Origin: an uncultured Synechococcaceae cyanobacterium
GTDB taxonomy: Bacteria; Cyanobacteriota; Cyanobacteriia; PCC-6307; Cyanobiaceae
NCBI GenBank assembly: GCA_902572395.1
Contig: CACGFX010000012.1
Coordinates: forward strand, 1 to 34,095
Length of the DNA: 34,095 bases
Direction: 5' to 3'
The position numbers were made by a program, and so were the translations under genes. Each line of letters opens with the position of its first letter. Position 1 is the first letter of the stretch. This document shows, in pieces, positions 26,051-34,095 of the stretch. Under the pieces are notes generated by a model. That model searched no databases and was not told the DNA's origin. It worked only from the letters and a program-made list of their open reading frames with translations.

Positions 26051-27226
26051 ATGAAGGCAATGATACTTGCTGCAGGCAAAGGCACACGTGTTCAGCCTAT
26101 TACGCACGTTATTCCTAAACCAATGATTCCGATTTTGCAAAAACCTGTTATGGAGTTTCTTTTGGAACTTTTAAGAGAACATAATTTTAAGGAAATAATG
26201 GTAAATGTTTCTCATCTGGCTGAAGAAATTGAAAATTATTTTAGGGATGGACAAAGATTTGGAGTGGAAATTGCTTATAGTTTTGAGGGAAGAATTGAAG
26301 ATGGAGAATTAATAGGTGATGCTTTGGGATCCGCAGGAGGATTAAAAAATATTCAGGATTTTCAAAATTTCTTTGATGAAACTTTTGTTGTTTTATGTGG
26401 TGATGCTTTAGTTGATTTAGATTTAACTCAAGCTGTTAAAAAACATAAGCAGAAAGGAGCTATTGCTAGCTTGATAACAAAGAAGGTAACTAAAGATCAA
26501 GTATCAAGTTACGGTGTTGTAGTTTCAGATGAAAATGGTCGAATAAAGGCTTTTCAGGAAAAACCATCAGTTGATCAAGCTTTAAGTGACTCCATAAATA
26601 CAGGAATTTATCTTTTCGAACCCGAAATTTTTAATTACATACCTTCAGCTGAGAAATTTGATATTGGAGCTGATCTTTTTCCTAAACTTGTTGAAATGGA
26701 TTTACCATTTTTTGCATTACCAATGGATTTTGAATGGGTAGATATTGGAAAAGTTCCTGATTATTGGAGTGCTATTAGAAATGTATTACAAGGTAAGGTA
26801 AGACAAGTGCAAATACCGGGTAAGGAAATAAAATCTGGAGTTTTTACTGGCTTAAATGTAGCGGCTAACTGGGAAAAGGTTAATATTACCGGGCCGGTTT
26901 ATATAGGAGGCATGACTAGAATCGAGGATGGAGCAACTATTATTGGCCCTTCCATGATTGGCCCAAGTTGTTATATTTGCGAAGGTGCAAAAATTGATAA
27001 TTCAATTATTTTTGATTATTCCAGCATCGGTAATGGTGTGCAACTGGTCGATAAATTAGTATTTGGCCGTTACTGTGTGGACAAAAATGGAGATCACTTT
27101 GATTTGAAGGATGCATCTTTGGATTGGTTGATAACAGATTCTAGAATATCTGATACCACTGAGCCATCTCCACAACAGAAGGCAATGGCAGAATTGAATC
27201 TTGATCTGATTAATATCCCAGATTAA
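26051..27226 (+). CDS. Sugar-phosphate nucleotidylyltransferase (NDP-sugar pyrophosphorylase)
   Basis: A 391-residue enzyme that couples a sugar-1-phosphate to an NTP, giving an NDP-sugar for cell-surface polysaccharide or glycoconjugate synthesis. The N-terminal Rossmann-like domain opens MKAMILAAGKGTRVQPITHV, with the GxGTR and KP motifs, and has VVLCGDALVDLD further on. The C-terminal part (about 255-345) is a left-handed beta-helix with hexapeptide-like repeats (IGGMTRIEDGATIIGPSMIG). It resembles mannose-1-phosphate guanylyltransferase or glucose-1-phosphate thymidylyl/uridylyltransferase; the sugar and nucleotide are not determinable here. I use ATG 26051; an upstream in-frame ATG would overlap scpA and add 23 unsupported residues. 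The last 17 nt overlap metF on the opposite strand. Confidence 0.88.
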   Translation: MKAMILAAGKGTRVQPITHVIPKPMIPILQKPVMEFLLELLREHNFKEIMVNVSHLAEEIENYFRDGQRFGVEIAYSFEGRIEDGELIGDALGSAGGLKNIQDFQNFFDETFVVLCGDALVDLDLTQAVKKHKQKGAIASLITKKVTKDQVSSYGVVVSDENGRIKAFQEKPSVDQALSDSINTGIYLFEPEIFNYIPSAEKFDIGADLFPKLVEMDLPFFALPMDFEWVDIGKVPDYWSAIRNVLQGKVRQVQIPGKEIKSGVFTGLNVAANWEKVNITGPVYIGGMTRIEDGATIIGPSMIGPSCYICEGAKIDNSIIFDYSSIGNGVQLVDKLVFGRYCVDKNGDHFDLKDASLDWLITDSRISDTTEPSPQQKAMAELNLDLINIPD

Positions 27227-28100
27227 TATCCGCCTTTTTAAGAATCTCAGGAATTAAATGCTCTGCTTTTACGGCCATTAGATGAACACCATTTGCGATA
27301 TTCATAAAATCATTAGCTTGTTCCGCTGCAATTTTAATGCCTTCTTGTAATGGATCTTTGGCATCTTTAAGGCGATTTAAGATGTTTTCAGGGATCTTGG
27401 CACCTGGAACGTATTTGTTTATAAAGAGAGCGTTTTTGTAAGACTTTAATAGGAATACACCTGCAATAACAGGAATTTCAAGAGGCTTACTAATCTTTTC
27501 GCAAAACTCTATCAAATTTTCTTTTTCCATAACCATTTGAGTTTGTATGAATCCAACTCCAGCATCTTTTTTCTTTCTCATTCTATTTTCTAGACTTCTT
27601 TTATTTCCAGAATTTGGATCAGCAGCAGCACCTGCAAAAATAAATGTTTTTTTATCGGGAAGTTCTCCTAGAGTAGGATCAATTCCTTTATTGAAAGCCT
27701 GAATTTGTTTAAGCAATCTAACAGACTCAAACTCATGTACGGCCTTGGCATCTTGTTGATCCCCAGCTTTTACTGAATCACCGGTAATGCATAAGATGTT
27801 TGTAATTCCTAAAGCATTTGCTCCCAGAATGTCTGATTGTAAAGCAATTTTATTACGATCTCTGCAAGAAATTTGCATTACTGGTTCTATCCCATTTTCC
27901 AGTAATAGTTTGGACATTGCCAAGCTGCACATTTTCATTACAGCTCTACTTCCATCGGTAATGTTAACAGCATGTACCTTATCTTTCAAAAGTTGTGCTA
28001 TCTTAAGAGATCTTATGGGGCTTCCACCCCTTGGCGGCATTAATTCTGCCGTTATTACTTTAGAATTTTTTTCTAAAGTCTGCTGAAGTTTTGATTTCAA
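27210..28100 (-). CDS. metF: Methylenetetrahydrofolate reductase
   Basis: A 296-residue FAD-dependent TIM-barrel enzyme that reduces 5,10-methylene-THF to 5-methyl-THF for methionine synthesis. Conserved features are ITAELMPPRGG (catalytic Glu near residue 19), AVNITDGSRAV, and NILCITGDSVKAGDQQDAKAV, which match the cyanobacterial MetF type. The start is TTG at 28100, giving an opening MKSKLQQTLEKNSKVITAEL. The gene converges on the nucleotidylyltransferase gene with a 17-nt overlap of coding ends and is divergent from the LuxR-type regulator (76 nt). Confidence 0.9.
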   Translation of the reverse strand: MKSKLQQTLEKNSKVITAELMPPRGGSPIRSLKIAQLLKDKVHAVNITDGSRAVMKMCSLAMSKLLLENGIEPVMQISCRDRNKIALQSDILGANALGITNILCITGDSVKAGDQQDAKAVHEFESVRLLKQIQAFNKGIDPTLGELPDKKTFIFAGAAADPNSGNKRSLENRMRKKKDAGVGFIQTQMVMEKENLIEFCEKISKPLEIPVIAGVFLLKSYKNALFINKYVPGAKIPENILNRLKDAKDPLQEGIKIAAEQANDFMNIANGVHLMAVKAEHLIPEILKKADINLGY

Positions 28101-28176
28101 TTGCTTTGTTTCCTAGTTAGTTAACAAGTGTACTGAGATTGCTAAACTTAATTAATATAAAAAAGGAACTGTTTAA

Positions 28177-28455
28177 ATGCAAATGGTTGAAGAAGAAGTA
28201 AACAACATTGATATGATGGGTCTCTCAGCAAGAGAGATGGAAATCATTGATCTCGTAGCTGATGGGCTTACAAATCAAGAAATTGCGGTAAAATTAACAA
28301 TTAGTAAAAGAACTGTTGATAATCATGTAAGTAATATGTTTACAAAAACTGGTTCAAAAAACAGAGTAGCACTTTTGAATTGGGCAATGGACAACGGCAA
28401 GATTTGTAGAGATGGATTTAATTGTTGTACACTCCCTGACTCTGATCAAGATTAG
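28177..28455 (+). CDS. Small LuxR-type HTH regulator (PedR-like)
   Basis: A 92-residue protein almost entirely consisting of a GerE/LuxR helix-turn-helix (about 14-75; SAREMEIIDLVADGLTNQEI, KRTVDNHVSNMFTKTG). A short tail carries cysteines 77, 83 and 84 (GKICRDGFNCCTLP). This architecture matches the redox-responsive regulator PedR of cyanobacteria, whose activity depends on photosynthetic electron flow; the tail cysteines could be the redox sensor (inference). A Shine-Dalgarno-like AAAGGA lies 9 nt before ATG 28177. The 3' end overlaps the next, convergent gene by 38 nt. Family firm, PedR identity moderately sure. Confidence 0.85.
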   Translation: MQMVEEEVNNIDMMGLSAREMEIIDLVADGLTNQEIAVKLTISKRTVDNHVSNMFTKTGSKNRVALLNWAMDNGKICRDGFNCCTLPDSDQD

Positions 28456-28606
28456 TATTACTCTTAACTTTTTTTGTATCATTATCCAAATCCATCAGAC
28501 AATAATTTGTAGATCCTAATTCAAAGAGTTCAGCATATGCAATACAAGCATCTTTGTCTGAATCAACAAATCTCAATATACCTTCTTTGTCGTAAAGACC
28601 ATACAT
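28418..28606 (-). CDS. Hypothetical protein, 62 aa
   Basis: A small soluble protein opening MYGLYDKEGILRFVDSDKDA and continuing with CIAYAELFELGSTNYCLMDL. It has two cysteines (21 and 36) and a polar, low-complexity tail. I recognise a resemblance to short conserved hypotheticals of marine picocyanobacteria but know no function. The first ~40 residues look like a compact conserved unit; the last ~12 are encoded in the 38-nt overlap with the convergent LuxR-type gene and may be strain-specific. No membrane segment or signal peptide is present. Confidence 0.65.
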   Translation of the reverse strand: MYGLYDKEGILRFVDSDKDACIAYAELFELGSTNYCLMDLDNDTKKVKSNTNLDQSQGVYNN

Positions 28607-28650
28607 CTGAAGAAATAAAAAAATACTTTACTTAAATACAAAGAAAATAT

Positions 28651-28670
28651 AAAGGATAAGTGGTTCCTTT
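28651..28670 (-). terminator. Candidate terminator after the CYTH gene
   Basis: The arms AAAGGA (28651-28656) and TCCTTT (28665-28670) pair around an 8-nt loop. Read on the minus strand, the hairpin starts 26 nt after the stop codon of the CYTH gene and is followed by the T-rich ATATTTTCTTTG. This fits a weak intrinsic terminator for the long leftward ndh-nadK-CYTH transcript. The stem is short and contains only two G-C pairs. Confidence 0.4.
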
Positions 28671-28696
28671 GACTAGGTACTTTTGAAAGTTGTTAA

Positions 28697-29170
28697 CTAG
28701 TCTTCTTTCCACTGTGAAAAGGGATTGTTAGCGAGACTGAAATTGGAGTAATGGGTCAGCCCAGTAATTTCTTTTGAAATGAAAGATGGAAGAGATAAAT
28801 CTTCCTCTTCATTAGAAAGTTCAATTTCTGCAATTTCAAGTGGATAATTATTTTCTTTAAAGCAATCTATAATCCAAGATTTTTTTTCAATTTTTAGAAA
28901 GAATCTATCTTTTTTAATTGTATTTGAAAGATTTGACATTATTATTTCAGCATCGCTTCGTGGAATGGAGTATTCAAATTCAAAGTTGGTAAAGCTCTTG
29001 ATATGTTTTTTAAGTGTAATTTTAGAGTTTTTGCCTATAAGCCTTACCCTAATAATCCAACCATCTATACTTTTGGAAAAATATCCTTGTTCAATATAAA
29101 CTTTTTTATTTATGAATTCTTTCCAATTATCATTTTTTATAAGAAATCTTCTTTCTATCTCAAAGGCCAT
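28697..29170 (-). CDS. CYTH-domain phosphohydrolase (triphosphate tunnel enzyme family)
   Basis: A 157-residue protein opening MAFEIERRFLIKNDNWKEFI. The EIERRF motif is the CYTH signature (ExExK-type; here Arg at the last position). Alternating charged strands follow (KITLKKHIKSF, FEFEYSIPRSDAE, FFLKIEKKSWIID, LEIAEIELSNEEE), as expected for the eight-stranded tunnel that binds triphosphates and metal. Family members hydrolyse tripolyphosphate or thiamine triphosphate, or act as class IV adenylate cyclase; the compact bacterial form is usually a tripolyphosphatase. It abuts nadK with no spacer, at the end of the ndhA-ndhI-ndhG-ndhE-nadK run. Substrate not determinable. Confidence 0.85.
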   Translation of the reverse strand: MAFEIERRFLIKNDNWKEFINKKVYIEQGYFSKSIDGWIIRVRLIGKNSKITLKKHIKSFTNFEFEYSIPRSDAEIIMSNLSNTIKKDRFFLKIEKKSWIIDCFKENNYPLEIAEIELSNEEEDLSLPSFISKEITGLTHYSNFSLANNPFSQWKED

Positions 29171-30082
29171 TTAATTTTTGAAATTTTTTGGAGACAAATC
29201 GCCTTTCCAATCTAGTTTTTTTATTAAGGTATTGTAATAACTTGTGCTTTTTTTAAACTTAATTATTTTGCAGGGTGATTTCCCTTTCTTGATCTCACAA
29301 TAATAATTTTTCTTAATGGTCATACATTTTGAACCGTCAGTCCATAATTTAATTTCTCCTTTACTTTTTTTTACTGGCTTAATGATTACCTTACTTGTAT
29401 TAGGTATGACGATTGGTCTACTAGCCAAACTCATTGGGCATATAGGGTTAATAATCATTCCATCTATACTAGGATGTACTATTGGACCTCCTGCAGCCAT
29501 TGAGTAGGCTGTTGAACCAGTGGTTGTAGATACAATTAATCCATCACCTTTATATTCATTTACCTTCTCATTATCTATTACAATTTGTATTTGGTTTGTC
29601 GGAGAAATATCTTCTTCAACGGATTTAAAATAAAAATCATTTAAGGCGTTATAGCTTTTTATGATTCCTTTCTCAGAACTTGTCCCCTCAATACAAACAT
29701 TACAATTTAATCTATTACGAAAGTCAATTAAATATTCTTCGTTTTCAAGGATTTCAATAAAAGATTTGTCAAATAAAAATTCTTTCTCTTGAGTAAGAAA
29801 CCCCAAATTACCTCCAATATTAATACTCAATAAAGGAATATCATAATCAGCTAATGCATTTGCACATTTCAGGAAGGTTCCATCTCCACCAAGAACTATG
29901 CCAATATTTGGTTGTGATTCTGAATTAGAAAAATATTTTTCAATTTCATCTTTATGAAAATTACTTTCAATCCTGTTTGATTTGATATTTTTTGCTTTAA
30001 GAATTTCTTCACAGAATTTTGAAGCCTCTTGAGCTATAGAACTATCTGAACGATATACAATAAGCACTAATGAAAGTTTCAT
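29171..30082 (-). CDS. nadK: NAD kinase
   Basis: A 303-residue cytoplasmic kinase that phosphorylates NAD+ to NADP+, the acceptor for photosynthetic reduction. The hallmark GGDGTFL lies at 65-71; later come [20 protein letters not shown] (the usual NE position reads ND), and [26 protein letters not shown]. Length fits the family. It is 9 nt downstream of ndhE and directly abuts the CYTH gene, so it is almost certainly cotranscribed with the ndhA-ndhI-ndhG-ndhE genes. Many cyanobacteria have two NAD kinases; which type this is cannot be told. Confidence 0.95.
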   Translation of the reverse strand: MKLSLVLIVYRSDSSIAQEASKFCEEILKAKNIKSNRIESNFHKDEIEKYFSNSESQPNIGIVLGGDGTFLKCANALADYDIPLLSINIGGNLGFLTQEKEFLFDKSFIEILENEEYLIDFRNRLNCNVCIEGTSSEKGIIKSYNALNDFYFKSVEEDISPTNQIQIVIDNEKVNEYKGDGLIVSTTTGSTAYSMAAGGPIVHPSIDGMIINPICPMSLASRPIVIPNTSKVIIKPVKKSKGEIKLWTDGSKCMTIKKNYYCEIKKGKSPCKIIKFKKSTSYYNTLIKKLDWKGDLSPKNFKN

Positions 30083-30091
30083 TTAATGCTT

Positions 30092-30412
30092 TTACCATTT
30101 TAATAAATTAAAACTTTCCATATCGACAGTCACCCTATTCCTATAAAGAGATAACAATATAGCTAATCCAACGGCTGCTTCTGCGGCAGCAACAGTAATC
30201 ACAAAAATTGTAAAAACTTGTCCCTGAATTAAATTATTATCAATATAGGAAGAAAACGCCATCAAGTTTATATTTACCGCATTGAGCATTAATTCAATGC
30301 TCATAAGAACTCTGACTGCATTTCTGCTATTTAATAATCCCCAAATACCAATGCAAAATAGTGCTGAAGAAACTATTAAAAAAGCTTGAAGAGGAATTGA
30401 TTCTAAATTCAT
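30092..30412 (-). CDS. ndhE: NAD(P)H-quinone oxidoreductase subunit 4L
   Basis: A 106-residue, three-helix NDH-1 membrane subunit (NuoK family). Key features are [20 protein letters not shown] (with the conserved membrane Glu in IELML) and [20 protein letters not shown] (second conserved Glu). Length and helix pattern are standard. It lies between ndhG (18 nt) and nadK (9 nt) in the leftward NDH-1 run and belongs to the proton-pumping membrane arm. Confidence 0.96.
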   Translation of the reverse strand: MNLESIPLQAFLIVSSALFCIGIWGLLNSRNAVRVLMSIELMLNAVNINLMAFSSYIDNNLIQGQVFTIFVITVAAAEAAVGLAILLSLYRNRVTVDMESFNLLKW

Positions 30413-30430
30413 AATAAGAAATACAAAAGG

Positions 30431-31030
30431 TTAATTTTTATTTGTAAGTAATGGTTCTGATGATTTTTCAATTAACTCTTGATCAACAGGTAGTCCTGTC
30501 GAAATATCTTTACTCATTACATCTCTTCTAGCTAAAACAATAGCCCCAATCATTGCCATTAAAAGTAAGACTGAAGCTACTTCAAATGGGAGTAAATAAT
30601 CACTAAAAAGATGTTCACCAATCCTAATAGTTGATTCTTCTCCAATAGAGTTTTGAGGACTTGATAAGCTCCATACATTGGTCAAGTCAACTCTTATTAA
30701 GAGGCTTAGAAGGGTTAAACATATCGATGTTGATATAACTCTTCTCGATTTAATGTCATTAATAGGCTTTAAATCTTCTTTTTTATTGACTAGCATTATT
30801 GCAAAAATTATTAATACATTCACTGCACCCACATAAACTAAAACTTGAGCTGCAGCAACAAAACTTGCATTTAATAGAAGATATAATCCTGCAACACTCA
30901 TGAAAACTCCACCAAGCAGAAATGCTGAATAAACAATACTTTCGAGCAACACAACACCAATTGCTCCAATAATGACAACTAAAGATAAAACTGTAAAACA
31001 AATAAATTGTGTTGTTATGGCAATGGACAT
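30431..31030 (-). CDS. ndhG: NAD(P)H-quinone oxidoreductase subunit 6
   Basis: A 199-residue membrane subunit (NuoJ family) of NDH-1 with about five helices. Conserved segments include AAAQVLVYVGAVNVLIIFAI and the later VASVLLLMAMIGAIVLARRD. A less conserved loop lies at about 118-145. The ATG is 13 nt after the ndhI stop codon, and ndhE follows by 18 nt. It contributes to the central proton path and quinone-linked coupling of the complex. No anomaly was noticed. Confidence 0.95.
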   Translation of the reverse strand: MSIAITTQFICFTVLSLVVIIGAIGVVLLESIVYSAFLLGGVFMSVAGLYLLLNASFVAAAQVLVYVGAVNVLIIFAIMLVNKKEDLKPINDIKSRRVISTSICLTLLSLLIRVDLTNVWSLSSPQNSIGEESTIRIGEHLFSDYLLPFEVASVLLLMAMIGAIVLARRDVMSKDISTGLPVDQELIEKSSEPLLTNKN

Positions 31031-31043
31031 AAATTAATCTGAA

Positions 31044-31670
31044 TTAATTGTTTGGATTAGAAACTTTATCTTTGTTTTCATTGGATTCAGGCCTCATCCA
31101 ATCATAAACTTCTTCCGGTAATTTACCAACTCTTGCATCTGAAGCTGGGATTTCATGAGGGTCCATGACACCTTTAGGAAGATAGGCAAGTTCTCTTAGA
31201 GGTTTAACTGAAGGATCTGTTGTAACATTTGTGGGTAGTCTGCCAAGTGCGACATTATCGAAATTTAAATTGTGTCTGTCAAAAGTAGCTAGTTCATATT
31301 CTTCGGTCATTGACAGACAATTAGTTGGGCAATATTCAACACAATTTCCGCAAAAAATACAAACTCCGAAATCTATTGAATAATTTCTAAGTTCCTTTTT
31401 TTTGGTTTCTTTATTCATTACCCAATCAACTACTGGGAGATTTATGGGACATACTCTCACACAAACTTCACAAGCAATACATTTATCAAATTCATAATGT
31501 ATCCTTCCTCTATATCTTTCAGAAGGTATTAATTTTTCATATGGATATTGAACAGTAACTGGTCTTCTTCGAAGATGATCAAAAGTTACTGATATACCAT
31601 TGTATAAATATTTGCCAGCATTAAATGCTTCTTTGATATAGCTATTTATTTGTTGAAGGAAATTGTTCAT
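31044..31670 (-). CDS. ndhI: NAD(P)H-quinone oxidoreductase subunit I (8Fe-8S)
   Basis: A 208-residue peripheral NDH-1 subunit carrying two 4Fe-4S clusters. Ligand sets are [12 protein letters not shown] (C64, C67, C70, C74) and [12 protein letters not shown] (C104, C107, C110, C114). The N-terminus (1-50) forms membrane-surface contacts; the C-terminal tail beyond ~140 is the extended cyanobacterial form. It follows ndhA by 68 nt, a gap that contains a perfect hairpin, and precedes ndhG by 13 nt. Passes electrons from ferredoxin toward plastoquinone. Confidence 0.97.
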   Translation of the reverse strand: MNNFLQQINSYIKEAFNAGKYLYNGISVTFDHLRRRPVTVQYPYEKLIPSERYRGRIHYEFDKCIACEVCVRVCPINLPVVDWVMNKETKKKELRNYSIDFGVCIFCGNCVEYCPTNCLSMTEEYELATFDRHNLNFDNVALGRLPTNVTTDPSVKPLRELAYLPKGVMDPHEIPASDARVGKLPEEVYDWMRPESNENKDKVSNPNN

Positions 31671-31712
31671 TTCGAAAAATTTACTTAGTTATTTTATTTT
31701 AGTGGAATAATT

Positions 31713-31742
31713 TTAAATTTAAGTATTTTTACTTAAATTTAA
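31713..31742 (-). repeat. Perfect 13-bp inverted repeat at the ndhA stop codon
   Basis: The arms at 31713-31725 and 31730-31742 are perfectly complementary over 13 bp with a 4-nt loop (31726-31729). The ndhA stop codon (31739-31741) lies inside the right arm. All but one base pair are A-T. On the ndhA transcript this forms a hairpin at the very end of the coding region, in the 68-nt gap before ndhI. It is followed on that strand by AATTATTCCACT, not a clean U-run. Likely role: mRNA processing or 3' protection, or partial termination (inference). Confidence 0.7.
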
Positions 31743-32857
31743 CCACCAAAGAATTGCGGAAAAGCAAGTTTTAATCCCGCTGTTATCAAAAGATTAGCAA
31801 GAGAAATTGGCAGAAGAAACTTCCATCCTAGATCTAAGAGTTGATCAATTCTTACTCTAGGAGTTGTCCAACGTAATAATATTGCAATAAAAACTAAAAG
31901 ATATGCTTTCAGTACAGTCATTACAATTCCTATTGATGCAGTGAAAACCTGAATAAAGGGTGCGTTAATAGGTAAATTAAGGAACTTAGCTATTAATTCA
32001 ACTGGAATAGGAAAACCCCAACCTCCCAAATAAAGTATTGATACTAATAAAGCGGAAAGAATTAAATTAATGTAACTACCCAGGTAGAACAATGCGAATT
32101 TCATCCCTGCATATTCAGTTTGATATCCCGCAACTAATTCTTCTTCAGCTTCGGGTAAGTCAAACGGAAGTCTCTCACATTCTGCAAGAGCACAAATCCA
32201 AAAGACTATAAAACCAACTGGTTGTCTCCATATATTCCAACTTAGGATTCCAGCACCACTTTGTTGGTTGACAATGTCAACAGTACTTAGAGAATTTGTC
32301 ATTAGTACGATAGCGAGTACAGATAAAGCTAAAGGAATTTCATAACTTATTGATTGAGCCGCTGCTCTTAAACCTCCTAATAAAGAATACTTATTATTTG
32401 ATGCGTATCCGCTCATAAGAAGGCCAATTGGCTGAATACTGCTTAAAGCGATCCATAGGAAAATTCCAATGCCAACGTTACTTATTAAAAGGTTTTGTCC
32501 AAAAGGAACAATTAGCCAGGACAGAATCACTGGGACAAGAACTAATATAGGTCCTGCAGTGAAGAGTATCCCATCGGCTTTGGCAGGAATAATATCTTCT
32601 TTGACAAGTAACTTAAGACCATCTGCAATTGGTTGGAGGACGCCGAGCGCTCCAGCATATTCTGGACCTATTCTTTGTTGAGCAGCAGCAGATATTTTTC
32701 TTTCAAGCCAAACTGTTACTAAAACGCCAACAACTGCCGCTACCAAAACCAAAAGCATAGGAAGAGGGAGCCATATTATATGAGCGATTTCGCTGGAAAG
32801 GCCAAAACCTTTTAAGAATTCATTAAAACTATATTCGAGATCTAATCCGTATTCCAA
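31739..32857 (-). CDS. ndhA: NAD(P)H-quinone oxidoreductase subunit 1
   Basis: A 372-residue, eight-helix membrane subunit that, with the peripheral arm, forms the plastoquinone site of NDH-1. Conserved features are [40 protein letters not shown], and [20 protein letters not shown]. The start is TTG at 32857 ([20 protein letters not shown]), which gives the family's usual opening; no ATG fits. It is the first ndh gene of the ndhA-ndhI-ndhG-ndhE run, 75 nt after the gltA stop. Its end lies within a hairpin. Confidence 0.96.
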   Translation of the reverse strand: MEYGLDLEYSFNEFLKGFGLSSEIAHIIWLPLPMLLVLVAAVVGVLVTVWLERKISAAAQQRIGPEYAGALGVLQPIADGLKLLVKEDIIPAKADGILFTAGPILVLVPVILSWLIVPFGQNLLISNVGIGIFLWIALSSIQPIGLLMSGYASNNKYSLLGGLRAAAQSISYEIPLALSVLAIVLMTNSLSTVDIVNQQSGAGILSWNIWRQPVGFIVFWICALAECERLPFDLPEAEEELVAGYQTEYAGMKFALFYLGSYINLILSALLVSILYLGGWGFPIPVELIAKFLNLPINAPFIQVFTASIGIVMTVLKAYLLVFIAILLRWTTPRVRIDQLLDLGWKFLLPISLANLLITAGLKLAFPQFFGG

Positions 32858-32932
32858 AATTTTTATGTTATTTACTTAATAGATTAACTCTTCACAAACA
32901 ATATGTGTGTTTTTTATGAAAAGCTGCAAATA

Positions 32933-34078
32933 TTATTCTCTGTTTTCTAGGCTAATCCAATCTCTTGGTGCTGAACCTGTATAGATTTGCGATGGTCTGA
33001 AAATTCTATTTGCTCCAAGTTGCTCTCTCCAATGCGCTAACCAACCAGCCACTCTAGATATGGCAAAAATTGGAGTAAATAAATCACGAGGAATACCAAG
33101 TTTTCTATAAACAAGGCCAGAATAAAAATCTACGTTAGGGAATATACCCTTAGGTCCAAGTCTTGGTATTGCCTCTGCCTCAAGTGATTTAGCAACTTCA
33201 TACATTTCATCTGCTCCAAATCTAATAAAAAGTTCTTCTGCAAGTTTTTGAAGAATTATTGCTCTGGGATCTTTGACTTTATATTCTCTGTGGCCAAAGC
33301 CCATTATCTTACTTTTATTTTTTATTGCATTATCTAAAAAAGACCCAGCATTTTCTGGGGTTTTAATCTCTTCTAACATCGCAATCACATCCTCGTTTGC
33401 TCCTCCATGTAATGGGCCAGCTAAGGTTCCTACTGCAGAGGCGATGACAGCATATGGATCTGTAAGAGTACTTGCAGTCACTCTAGCGCTAAATGTACTT
33501 GCGTTTAAACTATGTTCGGCATGTAGAATTAAGCATCTATCAAAAACTTTTGCGGCTATAGGATCTTGTTCTTTTTCAGTCAACATGTAAAGAAAATTTG
33601 ATGAGTAAGTTAGATCATCTCTAGGTTGAATTGGGTCTTGTCCTTTTCTAATAAGTTGGAACGCTGCAATCATTGTGGGTATTTTTGCTATTAGTCTTAT
33701 GACTGCGTTGTAAATGTAATTAGGATCATCTATTGCTCTACGCGAATAGAAGAGTCCCAAAGAAGCTGCACTAGATTGAAGAGCATCCATAGGATGACCA
33801 GTTGCAGGGAAACATTTCATCATATCTCTGACTCTAAAACTTAACCTTCGATGCATCTGAACTTCTTGTTCGAAATCTCTTAGTTGAATAGCTGTGGGCA
33901 ATTCACCCCAAATCAATAGGTAAGCGGTTTCTAAAAAACTGCTTTTTTTGGATAGTTCCTCAATGGAATATCCTCTGTACAATAATTTACCTTTGTTGCC
34001 GTCAATATCACATATAGATGAATTAGTAACTGGGATACCCTCTAATCCTGGTTTTAAAATTAGTTTGTTACTATCCAA
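32933..34078 (-). CDS. gltA: Citrate synthase
   Basis: A 381-residue enzyme that condenses acetyl-CoA and oxaloacetate to citrate, feeding 2-oxoglutarate and hence nitrogen assimilation in cyanobacteria. Catalytic residues are H224 (GPLHGGANED), H263 (MGFGHREYKVKDPR) and D317 (PNVDFYSG). The compact length is that of the dimeric Gram-positive-like type, not the longer NADH-regulated hexamer. The start is TTG 34078; an in-frame TGA at 34090-34088 limits any extension to three codons. It is upstream of ndhA in the same direction, 75 nt apart, and may share transcription with the ndh run. Confidence 0.95.
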   Translation of the reverse strand: MDSNKLILKPGLEGIPVTNSSICDIDGNKGKLLYRGYSIEELSKKSSFLETAYLLIWGELPTAIQLRDFEQEVQMHRRLSFRVRDMMKCFPATGHPMDALQSSAASLGLFYSRRAIDDPNYIYNAVIRLIAKIPTMIAAFQLIRKGQDPIQPRDDLTYSSNFLYMLTEKEQDPIAAKVFDRCLILHAEHSLNASTFSARVTASTLTDPYAVIASAVGTLAGPLHGGANEDVIAMLEEIKTPENAGSFLDNAIKNKSKIMGFGHREYKVKDPRAIILQKLAEELFIRFGADEMYEVAKSLEAEAIPRLGPKGIFPNVDFYSGLVYRKLGIPRDLFTPIFAISRVAGWLAHWREQLGANRIFRPSQIYTGSAPRDWISLENRE

Positions 34079-34095
34079 TTGCTTAATTCAATATC

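Noticed and set aside
33273..33590. Plus-strand open frame opposite gltA
   Set aside because: Citrate synthase on the minus strand has all catalytic residues, so the other frame is incidental.

Overview
The window looks like core chromosome of a high-light-adapted Prochlorococcus (inference). The grounds are a strongly A+T-rich, densely packed sequence; two cyanobacterial master response regulators (RpaA and RpaB); Ycf3, Ycf34, phytoene synthase and desaturase, and many NDH-1 subunits; and proteins that closely resemble those I remember from marine picocyanobacteria. I could not run any search, so strain and clade are not determined.

Layout. Positions 1-1927 are the only accessory-looking part: the 3' end of a secreted RTX calcium-binding protein, about 600 bases with no gene, a 119-residue coiled-coil-like hypothetical, and a 400-base upstream region for rpaA that contains two dyads. 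From 1928 on the genes are nearly contiguous: rpaA; the leftward unit Cu(I)-ATPase, tmk, holB; ycf3; radA; then a rightward rpaB, plsX, fabH, fabD, plsC run that joins the light-stress regulator RpaB to the start of fatty-acid and phospholipid synthesis. Next come tsaB, ycf34, cca, an RRM protein, crtB and crtP (leftward), ndhM plus a DUF3172 membrane protein, the LysR regulator rbcR (leftward), a NnrU/Z-ISO-type membrane protein, ndhF, ndhD, scpA, a sugar-phosphate nucleotidylyltransferase, metF (leftward), a small LuxR-type regulator, a 62-residue hypothetical, and finally a leftward run: gltA, ndhA, ndhI, ndhG, ndhE, nadK, CYTH phosphohydrolase.

How the genes fit together. Seven NDH-1 subunits (M, F, D, A, I, G, E) lie in three groups, with regulators (RbcR, RpaA, RpaB, a PedR-like LuxR protein), photosystem assembly (Ycf3), carotenoid synthesis and NADP supply (NAD kinase) between them. 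Most of the window therefore serves photosynthetic and respiratory electron flow and thylakoid lipid and pigment supply. Seven of the eight convergent gene pairs are separated by 6 nt or less or overlap, and several start codons are TTG or GTG.

I found no tRNA, rRNA, CRISPR array, insertion sequence or prophage. There is no obvious undescribed multi-gene system. The most unusual items are the roughly 127-residue repeat-bearing N-terminal extension of PlsX, a DUF3172 protein overlapping ndhM, a perfect 13-bp hairpin at the ndhA stop codon, hairpins between plsX and fabH and downstream of the RTX gene, and a histidine-rich loop in the copper ATPase.
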